From Selenomonas sp. AE3005 (GTDB taxonomy: Bacteria; Bacillota; Negativicutes; Selenomonadales; Selenomonadaceae), in assembly GCF_000686945.1 (NCBI RefSeq), contig NZ_KK366040.1:207579-271578 (forward strand): a stretch of DNA of 64,000 bases. The letters run 5' to 3'. The translations under genes were made by a program, and so were the position numbers. The notes below the pieces were generated by a model. That model did no database searches. It worked only from the letters and a program-made list of their open reading frames with translations, and was not told where the DNA came from. Below are positions 1 through 9,141 of the stretch, piece after piece (within the stretch, counting starts at the first letter, position 1; each line of letters begins with the position of its first letter).

Positions 1-1242
1 ATTTTACTGCATGAACCTGGCAATCAGGAAGTGCGTAATATTTTGACGGGGCTTGTTTTGGGTGCCGCCATGGGCATTTTTCTACATTATGCAGCCGGAG
101 CGCAGACTAAGATTTGGCTGGAAGATGGCGTGATAGAACCGATACAGTCTATGTTTATCAGCGCCTTGATGATGGCTATTGCCCCCATGATATTTTTTTC
201 AGTTATTTCGGGAATTTCCAGTATGTCCTATTCCAGTAATATTGGGCGAATAGGCTGGCGTGTGGTTTTTTGGTCGTTAGGTAAACTGGCTTTTTATGTA
301 ATAATCGGCATACTGGCCGGATATCTAGTGGGCGGTATGACGGATATATTACCGGCACTGTTAGTAGGCGACCAGGCTGCTGTTGATAGCAGCCTCACGC
401 TGCGCTCTTTAATTACCGGAATTGTGCCTGGTAATGTCATTTCACCTTTTGCCAACAACAACATCATGCAGACCTTGTTCCTGGCGTGTTTCTGCGGTTT
501 TATTTTAAATAAAATGGAGGGGCCGTTGGAATGGGCGCGGGAAGGCGTCAATTTCATGAACAGATTCACGATGAATGTCGTACAGATGGTAACCATGCTG
601 CTGCCTTTTTTGGTATTCATATCTATGGCCAGAATGGTCATGAAGATGGGGCTGGGGGTTCTGCTTACCTATGGCAAGCTGTTGTTGGTCATAGCTTTGG
701 GCATGCCGTTATGTTTCATCGTTTCCAGTGTGCTTATCGGTGTGATTGCCAGGTTGTCGCCTGTGATTTTTCTGCAAAAGACGGTACGTTTCAGCGCTTT
801 GCCCTTTTCCACCTGTAATTCCAGCGCCTGCCTGCCGGCAACGCTGCAGTTCTGTGAGGAAAAACTGGGGATAAGTGAGCGCCTGTCTAAATTTTCCGTG
901 CCCGTGGGCATGCAGTTCAATATGGACGGGATAGCCTATTATGTTTCTGTAGTGTCCATGATGCTGGCGTGTACTTTTTCTGTTACCATCGATGCTGATT
1001 TTTTGTTTTCCTTGTTTTGTGTAGAATTCTTGATGGCCATGACGGGGGTAGGCCTTATCGTCATGCCGCCGGTACTTGAGAGCATGGGGATTCCCGGGAC
1101 GGCGGTCATGCATTTTATCGGCCTGGAACCGCTTATGGATATGCCGGGGACAGCACAGAATGTTGTGGGAAATATCACGTCGGCCTTATTGGTGGCCAAG
1201 CAGGAAGGCCAGGTAGATGAGAAAGTGTATAATTCGCTATAG
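1..1242 (+). CDS. Dicarboxylate/amino acid:cation symporter (DAACS/SLC1 family), 5' end cut by window
   Basis: Secondary transporter importing a dicarboxylate or amino acid with Na+ or H+ across the inner membrane. The protein is almost wholly hydrophobic. It carries the family signature: a Ser-rich segment SSACLPATL followed by GMQFNMDG, the substrate and cation site of GltP/DctA-type proteins. The frame is open to base 1 with no ATG. A GTG at 31 would start it, but its purine-rich AGGAA directly abuts that codon, so the true start probably lies outside the window. It ends at a hairpin shared with the convergent azlC-like gene. The family is secure; the substrate cannot be read from sequence. 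Confidence 0.85.
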   Translation: MLLHEPGNQEVRNILTGLVLGAAMGIFLHYAAGAQTKIWLEDGVIEPIQSMFISALMMAIAPMIFFSVISGISSMSYSSNIGRIGWRVVFWSLGKLAFYVIIGILAGYLVGGMTDILPALLVGDQAAVDSSLTLRSLITGIVPGNVISPFANNNIMQTLFLACFCGFILNKMEGPLEWAREGVNFMNRFTMNVVQMVTMLLPFLVFISMARMVMKMGLGVLLTYGKLLLVIALGMPLCFIVSSVLIGVIARLSPVIFLQKTVRFSALPFSTCNSSACLPATLQFCEEKLGISERLSKFSVPVGMQFNMDGIAYYVSVVSMMLACTFSVTIDADFLFSLFCVEFLMAMTGVGLIVMPPVLESMGIPGTAVMHFIGLEPLMDMPGTAQNVVGNITSALLVAKQEGQVDEKVYNSL

Positions 1243-1245
1243 TAA

Positions 1246-1288
1246 AACGCCCGTGGGACTGGCTGTCAGATCCACGGGCGTTATTTAT
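1246..1288. terminator. Bidirectional rho-independent terminator
   Basis: An 11-bp perfect stem, AACGCCCGTGG paired with CCACGGGCGTT, has a 15-nt loop. It is flanked by A-rich sequence on the left and T-rich sequence on the right, so it can serve both convergent genes. Confidence 0.8.
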
Positions 1289-2007
1289 TCTTCTTTTATG
1301 GGGTGCAGTATGGCACCGATGGTGGCAATTACTACCGTCAGGATAATCGTGCGTGTGCCGCCGGACAGCTCGCTGATGAGGGGCAGGTTGGCACAGGCAA
1401 AGCTGGCGATAAAGCTCACGGCAACCAAAGCGCCGATAATGCGGTTATCCCGGGCAGGAGGGATAATAACCCAGATAAACATACCAAACAAAGCGACGCT
1501 TAGAGCGCTGACCGCAGCCTCCGGCAGGAGGTTGCCGGCCATTACCCCCAGAGCCGTGCCTACAGACCAGCCCGGCAGAGCCAGGCTCATGGCTCCATAA
1601 TTGTAATAGGGATTTAATGGGCCTTTGCGGGCAATGGTGATACCGAAGATTTCATCGGTGATATCAAAGCCCACCAATACACGGTGGAGAATGTTGGTAT
1701 CCGGGGAGAATTTTTGGCTGACCACGCAGCTCATCAGAAGATACCGGGCATTGGCCACAAGCGTCATAATTGCCAGTTCCAGATAGGGCGCGTCGGCGGC
1801 AATGATGGTGAAAGCCGCGTATTCGCCGGCTGATGCATTATTGAATAAACTGGCTAAGAAACCTTCAAACGGTGTCAGACCGGCATTGCGGGCGGCAATG
1901 CCCAACGTAAAAGATACCACGAAATAACCAAGGGCAATGGGCATACCATCGCGCATGCCGTCAATAAAAGCTTCCCGGCGGGGGGACGTGGTTGTTGTAA
2001 GGGTCAT
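1285..2007 (-). CDS. AzlC-family amino-acid permease
   Basis: A 240-aa inner-membrane protein of the AzlC (LIV-E) family, which exports branched-chain amino acids and analogues. The family pattern is visible: an N-terminal amphipathic start, the GDGMRDGMPIALGYF-like first helix, the NASAGEYAA segment, and several hydrophobic helices. ATG at 2007 follows AGAAAGAAGG. AzlC normally works with the small membrane protein AzlD. No AzlD-sized frame lies next to it, and its upstream neighbour is a ThrE-like exporter 19 bp away. The pair looks like an amino-acid export operon. Family confident, substrate inferred. Confidence 0.85.
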   Translation of the reverse strand: MTLTTTTSPRREAFIDGMRDGMPIALGYFVVSFTLGIAARNAGLTPFEGFLASLFNNASAGEYAAFTIIAADAPYLELAIMTLVANARYLLMSCVVSQKFSPDTNILHRVLVGFDITDEIFGITIARKGPLNPYYNYGAMSLALPGWSVGTALGVMAGNLLPEAAVSALSVALFGMFIWVIIPPARDNRIIGALVAVSFIASFACANLPLISELSGGTRTIILTVVIATIGAILHPIKEE

Positions 2008-2026
2008 AAAGTACCTTCTTTCTTAA

Positions 2027-3355
2027 TCAGTCTGCTGATTCTGCATAGCGTTTGGCCAATAATTTCTGGACATTATCCTGTTTGCGGCGTTCGATTTGGC
2101 GGTGGATAAAAATATTGGGAATGGCGACGCCGACAGCAATACCGATAATGATGGTTATGGCATCTATGCCGCTTTTGAAACTCGTGAAAAAACCTTCTGC
2201 AGTAATGAAATGGATATTAAGCAAGGCAAAGAGCAGCCGGTACAGCAGTACCCCGGGAATCATGGGAATGGCCGAGGGAATCGTCATGACGATATTCGGT
2301 GTATGAAACCAGTGAATGGCCTTTAAGGCGATGAGTCCCACAACGGCGGCACCCAGAAAGGAACCGGCTGTCTGGGTAAATCCAAATTCCAGTACGGTGA
2401 TATTGCGGATAAGCACCGTGATAATGCCGCCTACCGCCACTACGGGCAAAATACGCGGCGGCACGTTAAAGATGATGGAAAAGCCGACAGCACTGATAGC
2501 GGCGGCTATTGCCTGGGAAAAATAAACCGTATCGGGAGTCAGCTGCACACTGGTAAAGTCCGTTACGCCGCAAAGGCGGATAGCGATGACAATACCAAAG
2601 GTCATGCTGCCGACAACCAATAGCGTGTGCATGGCTCTGGTCATGCCGGCTACGATGAAGTTGTTGAGCAAATCGTCAACCGCGTTTATCAGCGGTATGC
2701 CTGGCACGAGGAACAAGGTGCAGGCAATGAGCGGATACCAGTTTAGGCCGCCTGTTAAAAACTGGGTGCTCCAGGCCAAAAGGGTGGTCACAAACGAGGT
2801 GATGGCAATCGTGGCATAAGTATTGAAGGCGTAGGCTGTACAGAGCCGCCGCATATAAAAGCCCAACAGGGAACAGATGGCCGTGAGCAGAAAATCGAGC
2901 CAGCTGCCGCCAAAGAGTTTGCAAAAACCGCCGCAGGCTGCCCCGGCACCCAAAGCTGTCAGCCAGACAGGATAAGCCCGGGGCAGATTTCTGATATTAT
3001 TCAGCTGCCGCCGAAAGGCCTCCAGACTGTAGTTTTGTTCCAGCGCCCGCCAGGTAAGTTTGCTGACAGCTGACAGGGTAGTCATGTTTATGCCGTGCTT
3101 TTGGTACTTGCAAAACTCCGTATAAGAATGCCGGCTGTCGCTGACGTTTAACATCAAAGTGGTATAAAGTACATGCTGGTGCATGTGTTCGCTGTCAATG
3201 CCCATAAAAGCCGCCGCGCGCCGCATATCCCGTACGGTTCTGTCGCTGTCGGCCCCGTTTTCCATCAGGAGCGCCCCGGTTTGCAGCAGCAGGTGCAATT
3301 TCTCCCCGATTTCCGCAAAGGGCTTGTTCAGTATCTCGTCCTTGTCCTCACTCAA
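2027..3355 (-). CDS. ThrE-family threonine/serine exporter (fused two-domain form)
   Basis: A 442-aa protein with an N-terminal soluble region (about residues 1-125, the DUF1212-type part) followed by about ten transmembrane segments. It includes the FLVPGIPLINAVDDLL motif typical of ThrE/YjjP-YjjB proteins. In many bacteria the two halves are separate genes; here both are in one chain, as in Corynebacterium ThrE. The start is TTG at 3355, with AGGATAGGGA upstream. It is probably co-transcribed with the AzlC-like gene downstream, which suggests joint control of amino-acid efflux. Confidence 0.85.
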   Translation of the reverse strand: MSEDKDEILNKPFAEIGEKLHLLLQTGALLMENGADSDRTVRDMRRAAAFMGIDSEHMHQHVLYTTLMLNVSDSRHSYTEFCKYQKHGINMTTLSAVSKLTWRALEQNYSLEAFRRQLNNIRNLPRAYPVWLTALGAGAACGGFCKLFGGSWLDFLLTAICSLLGFYMRRLCTAYAFNTYATIAITSFVTTLLAWSTQFLTGGLNWYPLIACTLFLVPGIPLINAVDDLLNNFIVAGMTRAMHTLLVVGSMTFGIVIAIRLCGVTDFTSVQLTPDTVYFSQAIAAAISAVGFSIIFNVPPRILPVVAVGGIITVLIRNITVLEFGFTQTAGSFLGAAVVGLIALKAIHWFHTPNIVMTIPSAIPMIPGVLLYRLLFALLNIHFITAEGFFTSFKSGIDAITIIIGIAVGVAIPNIFIHRQIERRKQDNVQKLLAKRYAESAD

Positions 3356-3378
3356 AAATATCCCTATCCTTTCCCTAG

Positions 3379-3437
3379 TGTAAACATAATTGTAAATGTA
3401 TGTAAACTATTGTAGGACAGAGGCAGATTTATGTAAA
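3379..3437 (-). promoter_or_regulatory. Promoter of the thrE-azlC operon with phased TGTAAA repeats
   Basis: On the minus strand TTTACA (3432-3437) and TACAAT (3409-3414) are separated by exactly 17 bp, a good sigma-70 type promoter. TGTA(A) boxes on the plus strand begin at 3379, 3391, 3401, 3411 and 3432, about one helical turn apart. One coincides with the -35 and one with the -10. They may be operator units, but the regulator is unknown. Confidence 0.55.
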
Positions 3438-3526
3438 GTGTTTTAGCCGGGAAAAGTTAAAATGAGGTCTTAGGGACTGTTTATGGTAAAATAGAAGGAA
3501 ATAACCTGTGGAAGTGAGGAATCAGA

Positions 3527-3940
3527 ATGGTAAAGAATATTGTCAAAGACACAGAATTTTTACAGCGCCCTTCCGAGCCGGCAACACGCAAGGACAAGAA
3601 GGTGGCAGAAGACTTGCTGGACACACTGAAAGCCAACAGTGTTGCCTGTGTAGGTCTGGCGGCCAATATGATTGGCGTATCCAAATGCATTATTGCCGTA
3701 CAGGTGGGCAAGTATAACGTGGCTATGTTCAACCCCAAAATTGTCAGGCACTCAGCAGAATCAGCGGAAGTGATGGAAGGCTGCCTGTCCCTGCTGGGGC
3801 AGCGTCCGGCCAAGCGTTATGAGTGGATTGAAGTAGAGTATCAGGATATAAAATTCAAACCGCAGAAACAACGGTTCACTGGCTTTACCGCCGAGATTAT
3901 CCAGCATGAGATTGACCATTGCCAAGGGATATTGATTTAA
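3527..3940 (+). CDS. Peptide deformylase family protein (short, variant motif 1)
   Basis: A 137-aa protein with the three deformylase motifs: GLAANMIG (44-50 region), EGCLS (84-88) and QHEIDH (126-131). Cys86, His127 and His131 are the expected metal ligands and Glu128 the catalytic acid. The enzyme removes the N-formyl group from nascent proteins. Motif 1 normally reads GxGLAAxQxG, with Gln stabilising the oxyanion; here that position is Asn47. Such short variants occur as second copies in Firmicutes, so this may not be the main deformylase. ATG follows GTGAGGAATCAGA. Confidence 0.8.
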   Translation: MVKNIVKDTEFLQRPSEPATRKDKKVAEDLLDTLKANSVACVGLAANMIGVSKCIIAVQVGKYNVAMFNPKIVRHSAESAEVMEGCLSLLGQRPAKRYEWIEVEYQDIKFKPQKQRFTGFTAEIIQHEIDHCQGILI

Positions 3941-3952
3941 AAAATAAATAGG

Positions 3953-3996
3953 AAAATCACCATGATGTGTGGAATACATACAACATGGTGATTTTT
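3953..3996 (+). terminator. Terminator after the deformylase gene
   Basis: AAAATCACCATG pairs with CATGGTGATTTTT, 12 bp, ending in a T-run immediately after the stop codon region. Confidence 0.75.
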
Positions 3997-4015
3997 ATTG
4001 AAAGGAAGTTTGGCT

Positions 4016-5371
4016 ATGAAAAGAAATTTTTTGACAGCCTGCGGCAGCCGCTGCTTATGGCTTATAGCGTTGGTAATTATAGCTGTACCTGCCTGGGGGG
4101 AGGCCTCTATAGCCATTAGTGACAACCGGGCAACGGAGACTTACTGGACAAAAAACAACAGCGCGGGCGACAAGGTGCTGCTGTCTGCGCAGGAAATCAC
4201 GGCGCTTAATCGCACTATGCGTACCAAGAGCGACAGTCTGGTGGACCTGGCCGCCTTTAATGTTAATGTGCCGGCGGCGTCCGTAAAAGAAATGATACTT
4301 AAAGCCCAGCAGGACTATCGTGGAGAAAGTACACCCGGTGAGGTTTATGATGCCAGTGGCAAGGCTATTAGCACAGCCAGCTACGCACAGGCACAGGCGA
4401 ACTGTAATCTTAAGGCCCTGCAGGGAACTATCACAGGAAAATATGCGTTGACGACGGAACGGACGGATATGCGCCTGCTGCCGACACCGCAGAATTATTT
4501 TGATGATGCTTCTTTCCGTCATTATGACAACCTGCAGGGCACGGCGCTGGACCCGGCAGAACCGCTTATCATTCTGCATAAGAGTGCCGATGGGGCCTTT
4601 GCTTTTTGCCAGGCCCGTCATTACACGGGCTGGGTGAGTCTGGGCGCTTTAGCTGTTACGGACCGTGCGCACTGGCAGCGTTATGTGAATCCCAAGGATT
4701 TTCTCGTCGTGACTGCCAATAAAAAGGTGGTGGCCGTGGGTGGTGCCTGGACGGTACTTTTCCAGATGGGCAGCGTCATTCCGCTGGCGAACAGCAAATT
4801 GCAGGCGCATGATACCTGGCTGGCTTATGTACCGGTAGAGGTAAACGGTGTCCTGACTGAGGCGGAAGTAAAAATCACTGATGATGATAGCGTTCATAAG
4901 GGATTCCTGCCCTGCACACAAAACAACTTCATTCGTCAGAGCATGAAATTCCTAGGCGATGGCTATGGCTGGGGCGGCATGGAGGACAGCGTTGATTGTT
5001 CCTCGTTTGTGGGTGATGTTTACCGCAGCATGGGTATTGAAATCCCCCGTGACGCTGACCAGCAGGAGCTGGCTATGCCGCAGTCGCTGAATTTTGCCGG
5101 CCTGTCCACTGCCAAGCGCTGGCAGAAAATGCAGGAAGTACCGGCCGGCGCCCTGCTCTTTAAACCGGGACATGTTATGATGTATCTGGGCCGTGATGCC
5201 AAGGGAAATCCGCTGGTAATTCATTCTGCCAGCAGCTATTTCACTTTTAAGAATGGCAATAAACAGAAACATTACATCAGAAAAGTGCTGGTGTCTGACC
5301 TGCACTATCAGAACAGCAAGGGTGTAGAAACGATTGACGGCCTGACCAGTGCCGGTTTCTGCGTCAAATAA
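4016..5371 (+). CDS. Secreted SH3-NlpC/P60 peptidoglycan endopeptidase
   Basis: A cell-wall hydrolase of the C40 (NlpC/P60) family, likely cutting D-glutamyl-diamino acid bonds in stem peptides. The start is ATG 4016 behind GAAAGGAAG rather than the in-frame TTG 18 bp earlier. A signal peptide (KRNF to about residue 30) leads into a mixed helical region and bacterial SH3 modules. The catalytic domain follows, with Cys in VDCSSFVGDVY and the His in KPGHVMMYLG. The arrangement resembles dipeptidyl-peptidase VI type enzymes. It is followed by its own terminator, then by a second cell-wall enzyme. Confidence 0.85.
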   Translation: MKRNFLTACGSRCLWLIALVIIAVPAWGEASIAISDNRATETYWTKNNSAGDKVLLSAQEITALNRTMRTKSDSLVDLAAFNVNVPAASVKEMILKAQQDYRGESTPGEVYDASGKAISTASYAQAQANCNLKALQGTITGKYALTTERTDMRLLPTPQNYFDDASFRHYDNLQGTALDPAEPLIILHKSADGAFAFCQARHYTGWVSLGALAVTDRAHWQRYVNPKDFLVVTANKKVVAVGGAWTVLFQMGSVIPLANSKLQAHDTWLAYVPVEVNGVLTEAEVKITDDDSVHKGFLPCTQNNFIRQSMKFLGDGYGWGGMEDSVDCSSFVGDVYRSMGIEIPRDADQQELAMPQSLNFAGLSTAKRWQKMQEVPAGALLFKPGHVMMYLGRDAKGNPLVIHSASSYFTFKNGNKQKHYIRKVLVSDLHYQNSKGVETIDGLTSAGFCVK

Positions 5372-5414
5372 AATAAAATCCTGCATGGCGGTGGCTATGC
5401 AGGATTTTATTTTA
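5372..5414 (+). terminator. Terminator after the NlpC/P60 gene
   Basis: AATAAAATCCTGCAT pairs with ATGCAGGATTTTATT, about 15 bp, with a T-rich 3' side. Confidence 0.8.
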
Positions 5415-5477
5415 TTTTGTGGAATTTTACCTAGGATGACAGTTTAGTTAACATATATATGATAAAAGGAGGTTTTT

Positions 5478-6845
5478 ATGAATACTAAACGCTTTTGGGG
5501 CAGGTTTATTCTGCCACTGCTGATGTTAGGCCTTTTGCTGGTGAATTTCACCGCACCGGCCAAGGCCGAATCCCGTAATGTGAATCCCCTGGATTCTTCG
5601 GGCTTTGTGGTGCTCTCGGACGTGGTGCCTGATGTCATTCAGGAAATTCGCTACTTCAGCACCTATAATTTTGTTGGTGAACGGATTACGGGCTATCATA
5701 CGCCCTGTGCGCTTATGACCAAAGAGGCAGCCATGGCCTTGAAAGAGGTATCTGATGAGGTAAAAGCCAAGGGCTACCGCTTGAAGGTCTATGATGCTTA
5801 CCGTCCGCAGATGGCAGTGGACCACTTTGTCAGATGGGCAGAAAACCTGAATGACAAGCGTATGAAACCATATTTCTATCCGCAGGTAGAAAAGAACCGC
5901 CTGTTTGTTGATGGCTATATTGACGCTAAATCCGGTCACAGCCGGGGCAGCACGATTGACCTGACGCTCTTTGACATGTCAACCGGCAAGGAACTGGACA
6001 TGGGCGGCACCTTTGACTATTTTGGCGAGTTGTCCCATCCCGATTACAAGGGCAACCTGACGGAACAGCAGTTAAAGAACCGCAGCATTCTGCGTGAGGC
6101 TATGACGCGTCATGGCTTTAAGCCGCTGGCTACGGAATGGTGGCATTTCACCCTCCGCAATGAACCGTATCCCGATACGTATTTCAATTTCCCCGTGGAA
6201 AAACTGCCGCAGTCCAATCTGACGGTGCAGGCATCGCCGCAGTGGGTGCAGAATCTGCCGGCCGCCAAGACGGCCAAGCAGCTCTTTGTTGTTGGTGCCG
6301 TTGGCACGACTACGGCCTGGGTATCCCTGCATGAAAAGAACGCGCAGGGCCAGTGGCAGCAGATTATGAGCACGCCTGGCTTTATCGGCAAAAACGGTCT
6401 GGGTAAAGTGCAGGAAGGTGACAATAAAACGCCTGTCGGCACGTTCTATTTCACCAAGGCTTTCGGCATTGCCCCGGACCCGGGTTGTGCCATTCCCTAC
6501 AAGCAGGTAGATGACAACATTTACTGGTCCGGCGATGGCCGCCCCGGTATGCACTACAATGAAATGGTGGATATTCGTCAGTATCCGTCCTTGAATAAAA
6601 AGGACAGCGAACATATTATCGACTACAATCCGCATTACATTTACTGCCTGAATATCAGCTACAATGAAAAAGGCACGCCCGGCAAAGGTTCGGCTATTTT
6701 CCTTCACTGCCTGGGGGATAAAAAGCCTTATACCGGCGGCTGTGTAGCAATTCCTGAGGCGAAAATGCGTTTTGTGCTTCAGCATGTAAAGGCTGATTGT
6801 GCCGTAGTTATTGATTCGTTGAACAATCTCGGCGGCAGCCTGTAA
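5478..6845 (+). CDS. Secreted VanX-type D-Ala-D-Ala dipeptidase fused to an L,D-transpeptidase (YkuD) domain
   Basis: A 455-aa exported protein with two enzymatic domains. After a signal peptide (1-30), residues about 35-250 form an M15D dipeptidase. SGHSRGSTID supplies His154 and Asp161, and EWWH supplies Glu220 and His223, matching VanX zinc and catalytic positions. Residues about 260-450 form a YkuD fold with FLHCLG (His410) and YTGGCVAIP (Cys422), the L,D-transpeptidase nucleophile. Removing D-Ala-D-Ala and making L,D-crosslinks from tetrapeptides act on the same peptide stem, so the fusion is functionally sensible. ATG follows AAAGGAGG. Confidence 0.85.
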   Translation: MNTKRFWGRFILPLLMLGLLLVNFTAPAKAESRNVNPLDSSGFVVLSDVVPDVIQEIRYFSTYNFVGERITGYHTPCALMTKEAAMALKEVSDEVKAKGYRLKVYDAYRPQMAVDHFVRWAENLNDKRMKPYFYPQVEKNRLFVDGYIDAKSGHSRGSTIDLTLFDMSTGKELDMGGTFDYFGELSHPDYKGNLTEQQLKNRSILREAMTRHGFKPLATEWWHFTLRNEPYPDTYFNFPVEKLPQSNLTVQASPQWVQNLPAAKTAKQLFVVGAVGTTTAWVSLHEKNAQGQWQQIMSTPGFIGKNGLGKVQEGDNKTPVGTFYFTKAFGIAPDPGCAIPYKQVDDNIYWSGDGRPGMHYNEMVDIRQYPSLNKKDSEHIIDYNPHYIYCLNISYNEKGTPGKGSAIFLHCLGDKKPYTGGCVAIPEAKMRFVLQHVKADCAVVIDSLNNLGGSL

Positions 6846-6875
6846 GCATAGCGGCCTTAAAAGCCACACAGAAAT

Positions 6876-6911
6876 GGCGGTCCGCAGACTCTTGCGAGTT
6901 TGCGGACCGCC
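6876..6911. terminator. 36-nt hairpin after the VanX-YkuD gene and after bglA
   Basis: A near-perfect 15-bp stem, GGCGGTCCGCAGACT against AGTTTGCGGACCGCC, encloses CTTGCG. It lies between convergent genes and probably terminates both. It shares 28 of 36 positions with the hairpin at 11637-11672. Confidence 0.75.
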
Positions 6912-6926
6912 TTTGTGATATCGCGA

Positions 6927-8396
<1,470 letters not shown>

Positions 8397-8729
8397 TTAC
8401 TTTAGTTTTGCCTCCAACGTATCAATCCGCTTGTGCGTATCAATGAATTCCTGGGCAATAATCTTGAAGGCCTCCGCACTCATCAGCTGGTCCTCAGCGT
8501 GGAGAATGAGCAGGGATACGGAACTGCCCTCGCCTTCGTTGGCCTCCTTGGTCAGCAGACCGGCATGGGCCTCGTGACCTAAGGCAAAGCTTTCATCACC
8601 TTCGGTGATAAGTTTTTCGGCCTGTTCGTAATTACCAGTTTTGGCAGACTGAATGGCTTCAATATAGCAGCTGCGAGCAGTACCAACACTGGAAATGATA
8701 TTAAAGGCAATAAGTTCTAATTCTTTCAT
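8397..8729 (-). CDS. PTS lactose/cellobiose-family EIIA
   Basis: A 110-aa all-helical phosphocarrier of the lactose/cellobiose PTS. It takes phosphate from HPr onto His77 (LILHAEDQLM) and passes it to EIIB. Length and sequence match ChbA/CelC. It sits between the EIIB gene and bglA with short gaps, in one minus-strand operon. ATG follows GAAAGGTGG. Confidence 0.92.
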   Translation of the reverse strand: MKELELIAFNIISSVGTARSCYIEAIQSAKTGNYEQAEKLITEGDESFALGHEAHAGLLTKEANEGEGSSVSLLILHAEDQLMSAEAFKIIAQEFIDTHKRIDTLEAKLK

Positions 8730-8756
8730 AGCTATAATCCACCTTTCAGTTTCTGT

Positions 8757-9059
8757 TTAAGCGTGCATTTTTTCCTGGGCAAATTTCAGCACACCTGCGC
8801 CGTCCATACGGCCATACATGCGCATGTCGATAGCGTCTACAGGAATCCCGGGCAGCAGTTCCTGAATCTTGGCTTTCTGGAAACGTACCTGGGGGCCAAG
8901 CAGGACGACATCAGAGCCGGCGGCCTTGTCTTTAGCCTCAGACGTGGGGTAAGCGGCGATTTCACATTCGAAGTTTTCACTTTCCGCGGCTTTTTGCATA
9001 GCCTTTACCAGCATGCTGGTGCTCATACCTGCGGCACAGAGTAAAGTAATCTTTTTCAT
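8757..9059 (-). CDS. PTS cellobiose-family EIIB
   Basis: A 100-aa phosphocarrier whose phosphorylated residue is Cys8 in the opening ITLLCAAGMSTS, followed by a Rossmann-like alternating pattern. It transfers phosphate from EIIA to the incoming sugar on EIIC. The ATG is preceded by AAAGGATGATAGATT. It is part of the EIIC-EIIB-EIIA-bglA operon. Confidence 0.93.
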   Translation of the reverse strand: MKKITLLCAAGMSTSMLVKAMQKAAESENFECEIAAYPTSEAKDKAAGSDVVLLGPQVRFQKAKIQELLPGIPVDAIDMRMYGRMDGAGVLKFAQEKMHA

Positions 9060-9141
9060 AATCTATCATCCTTTCAAATATACGTTGTTATTGCTTGGGA
9101 AAAAGTTATTTACCGGGAACTGCCCGGAGGGCCGGGACGGC

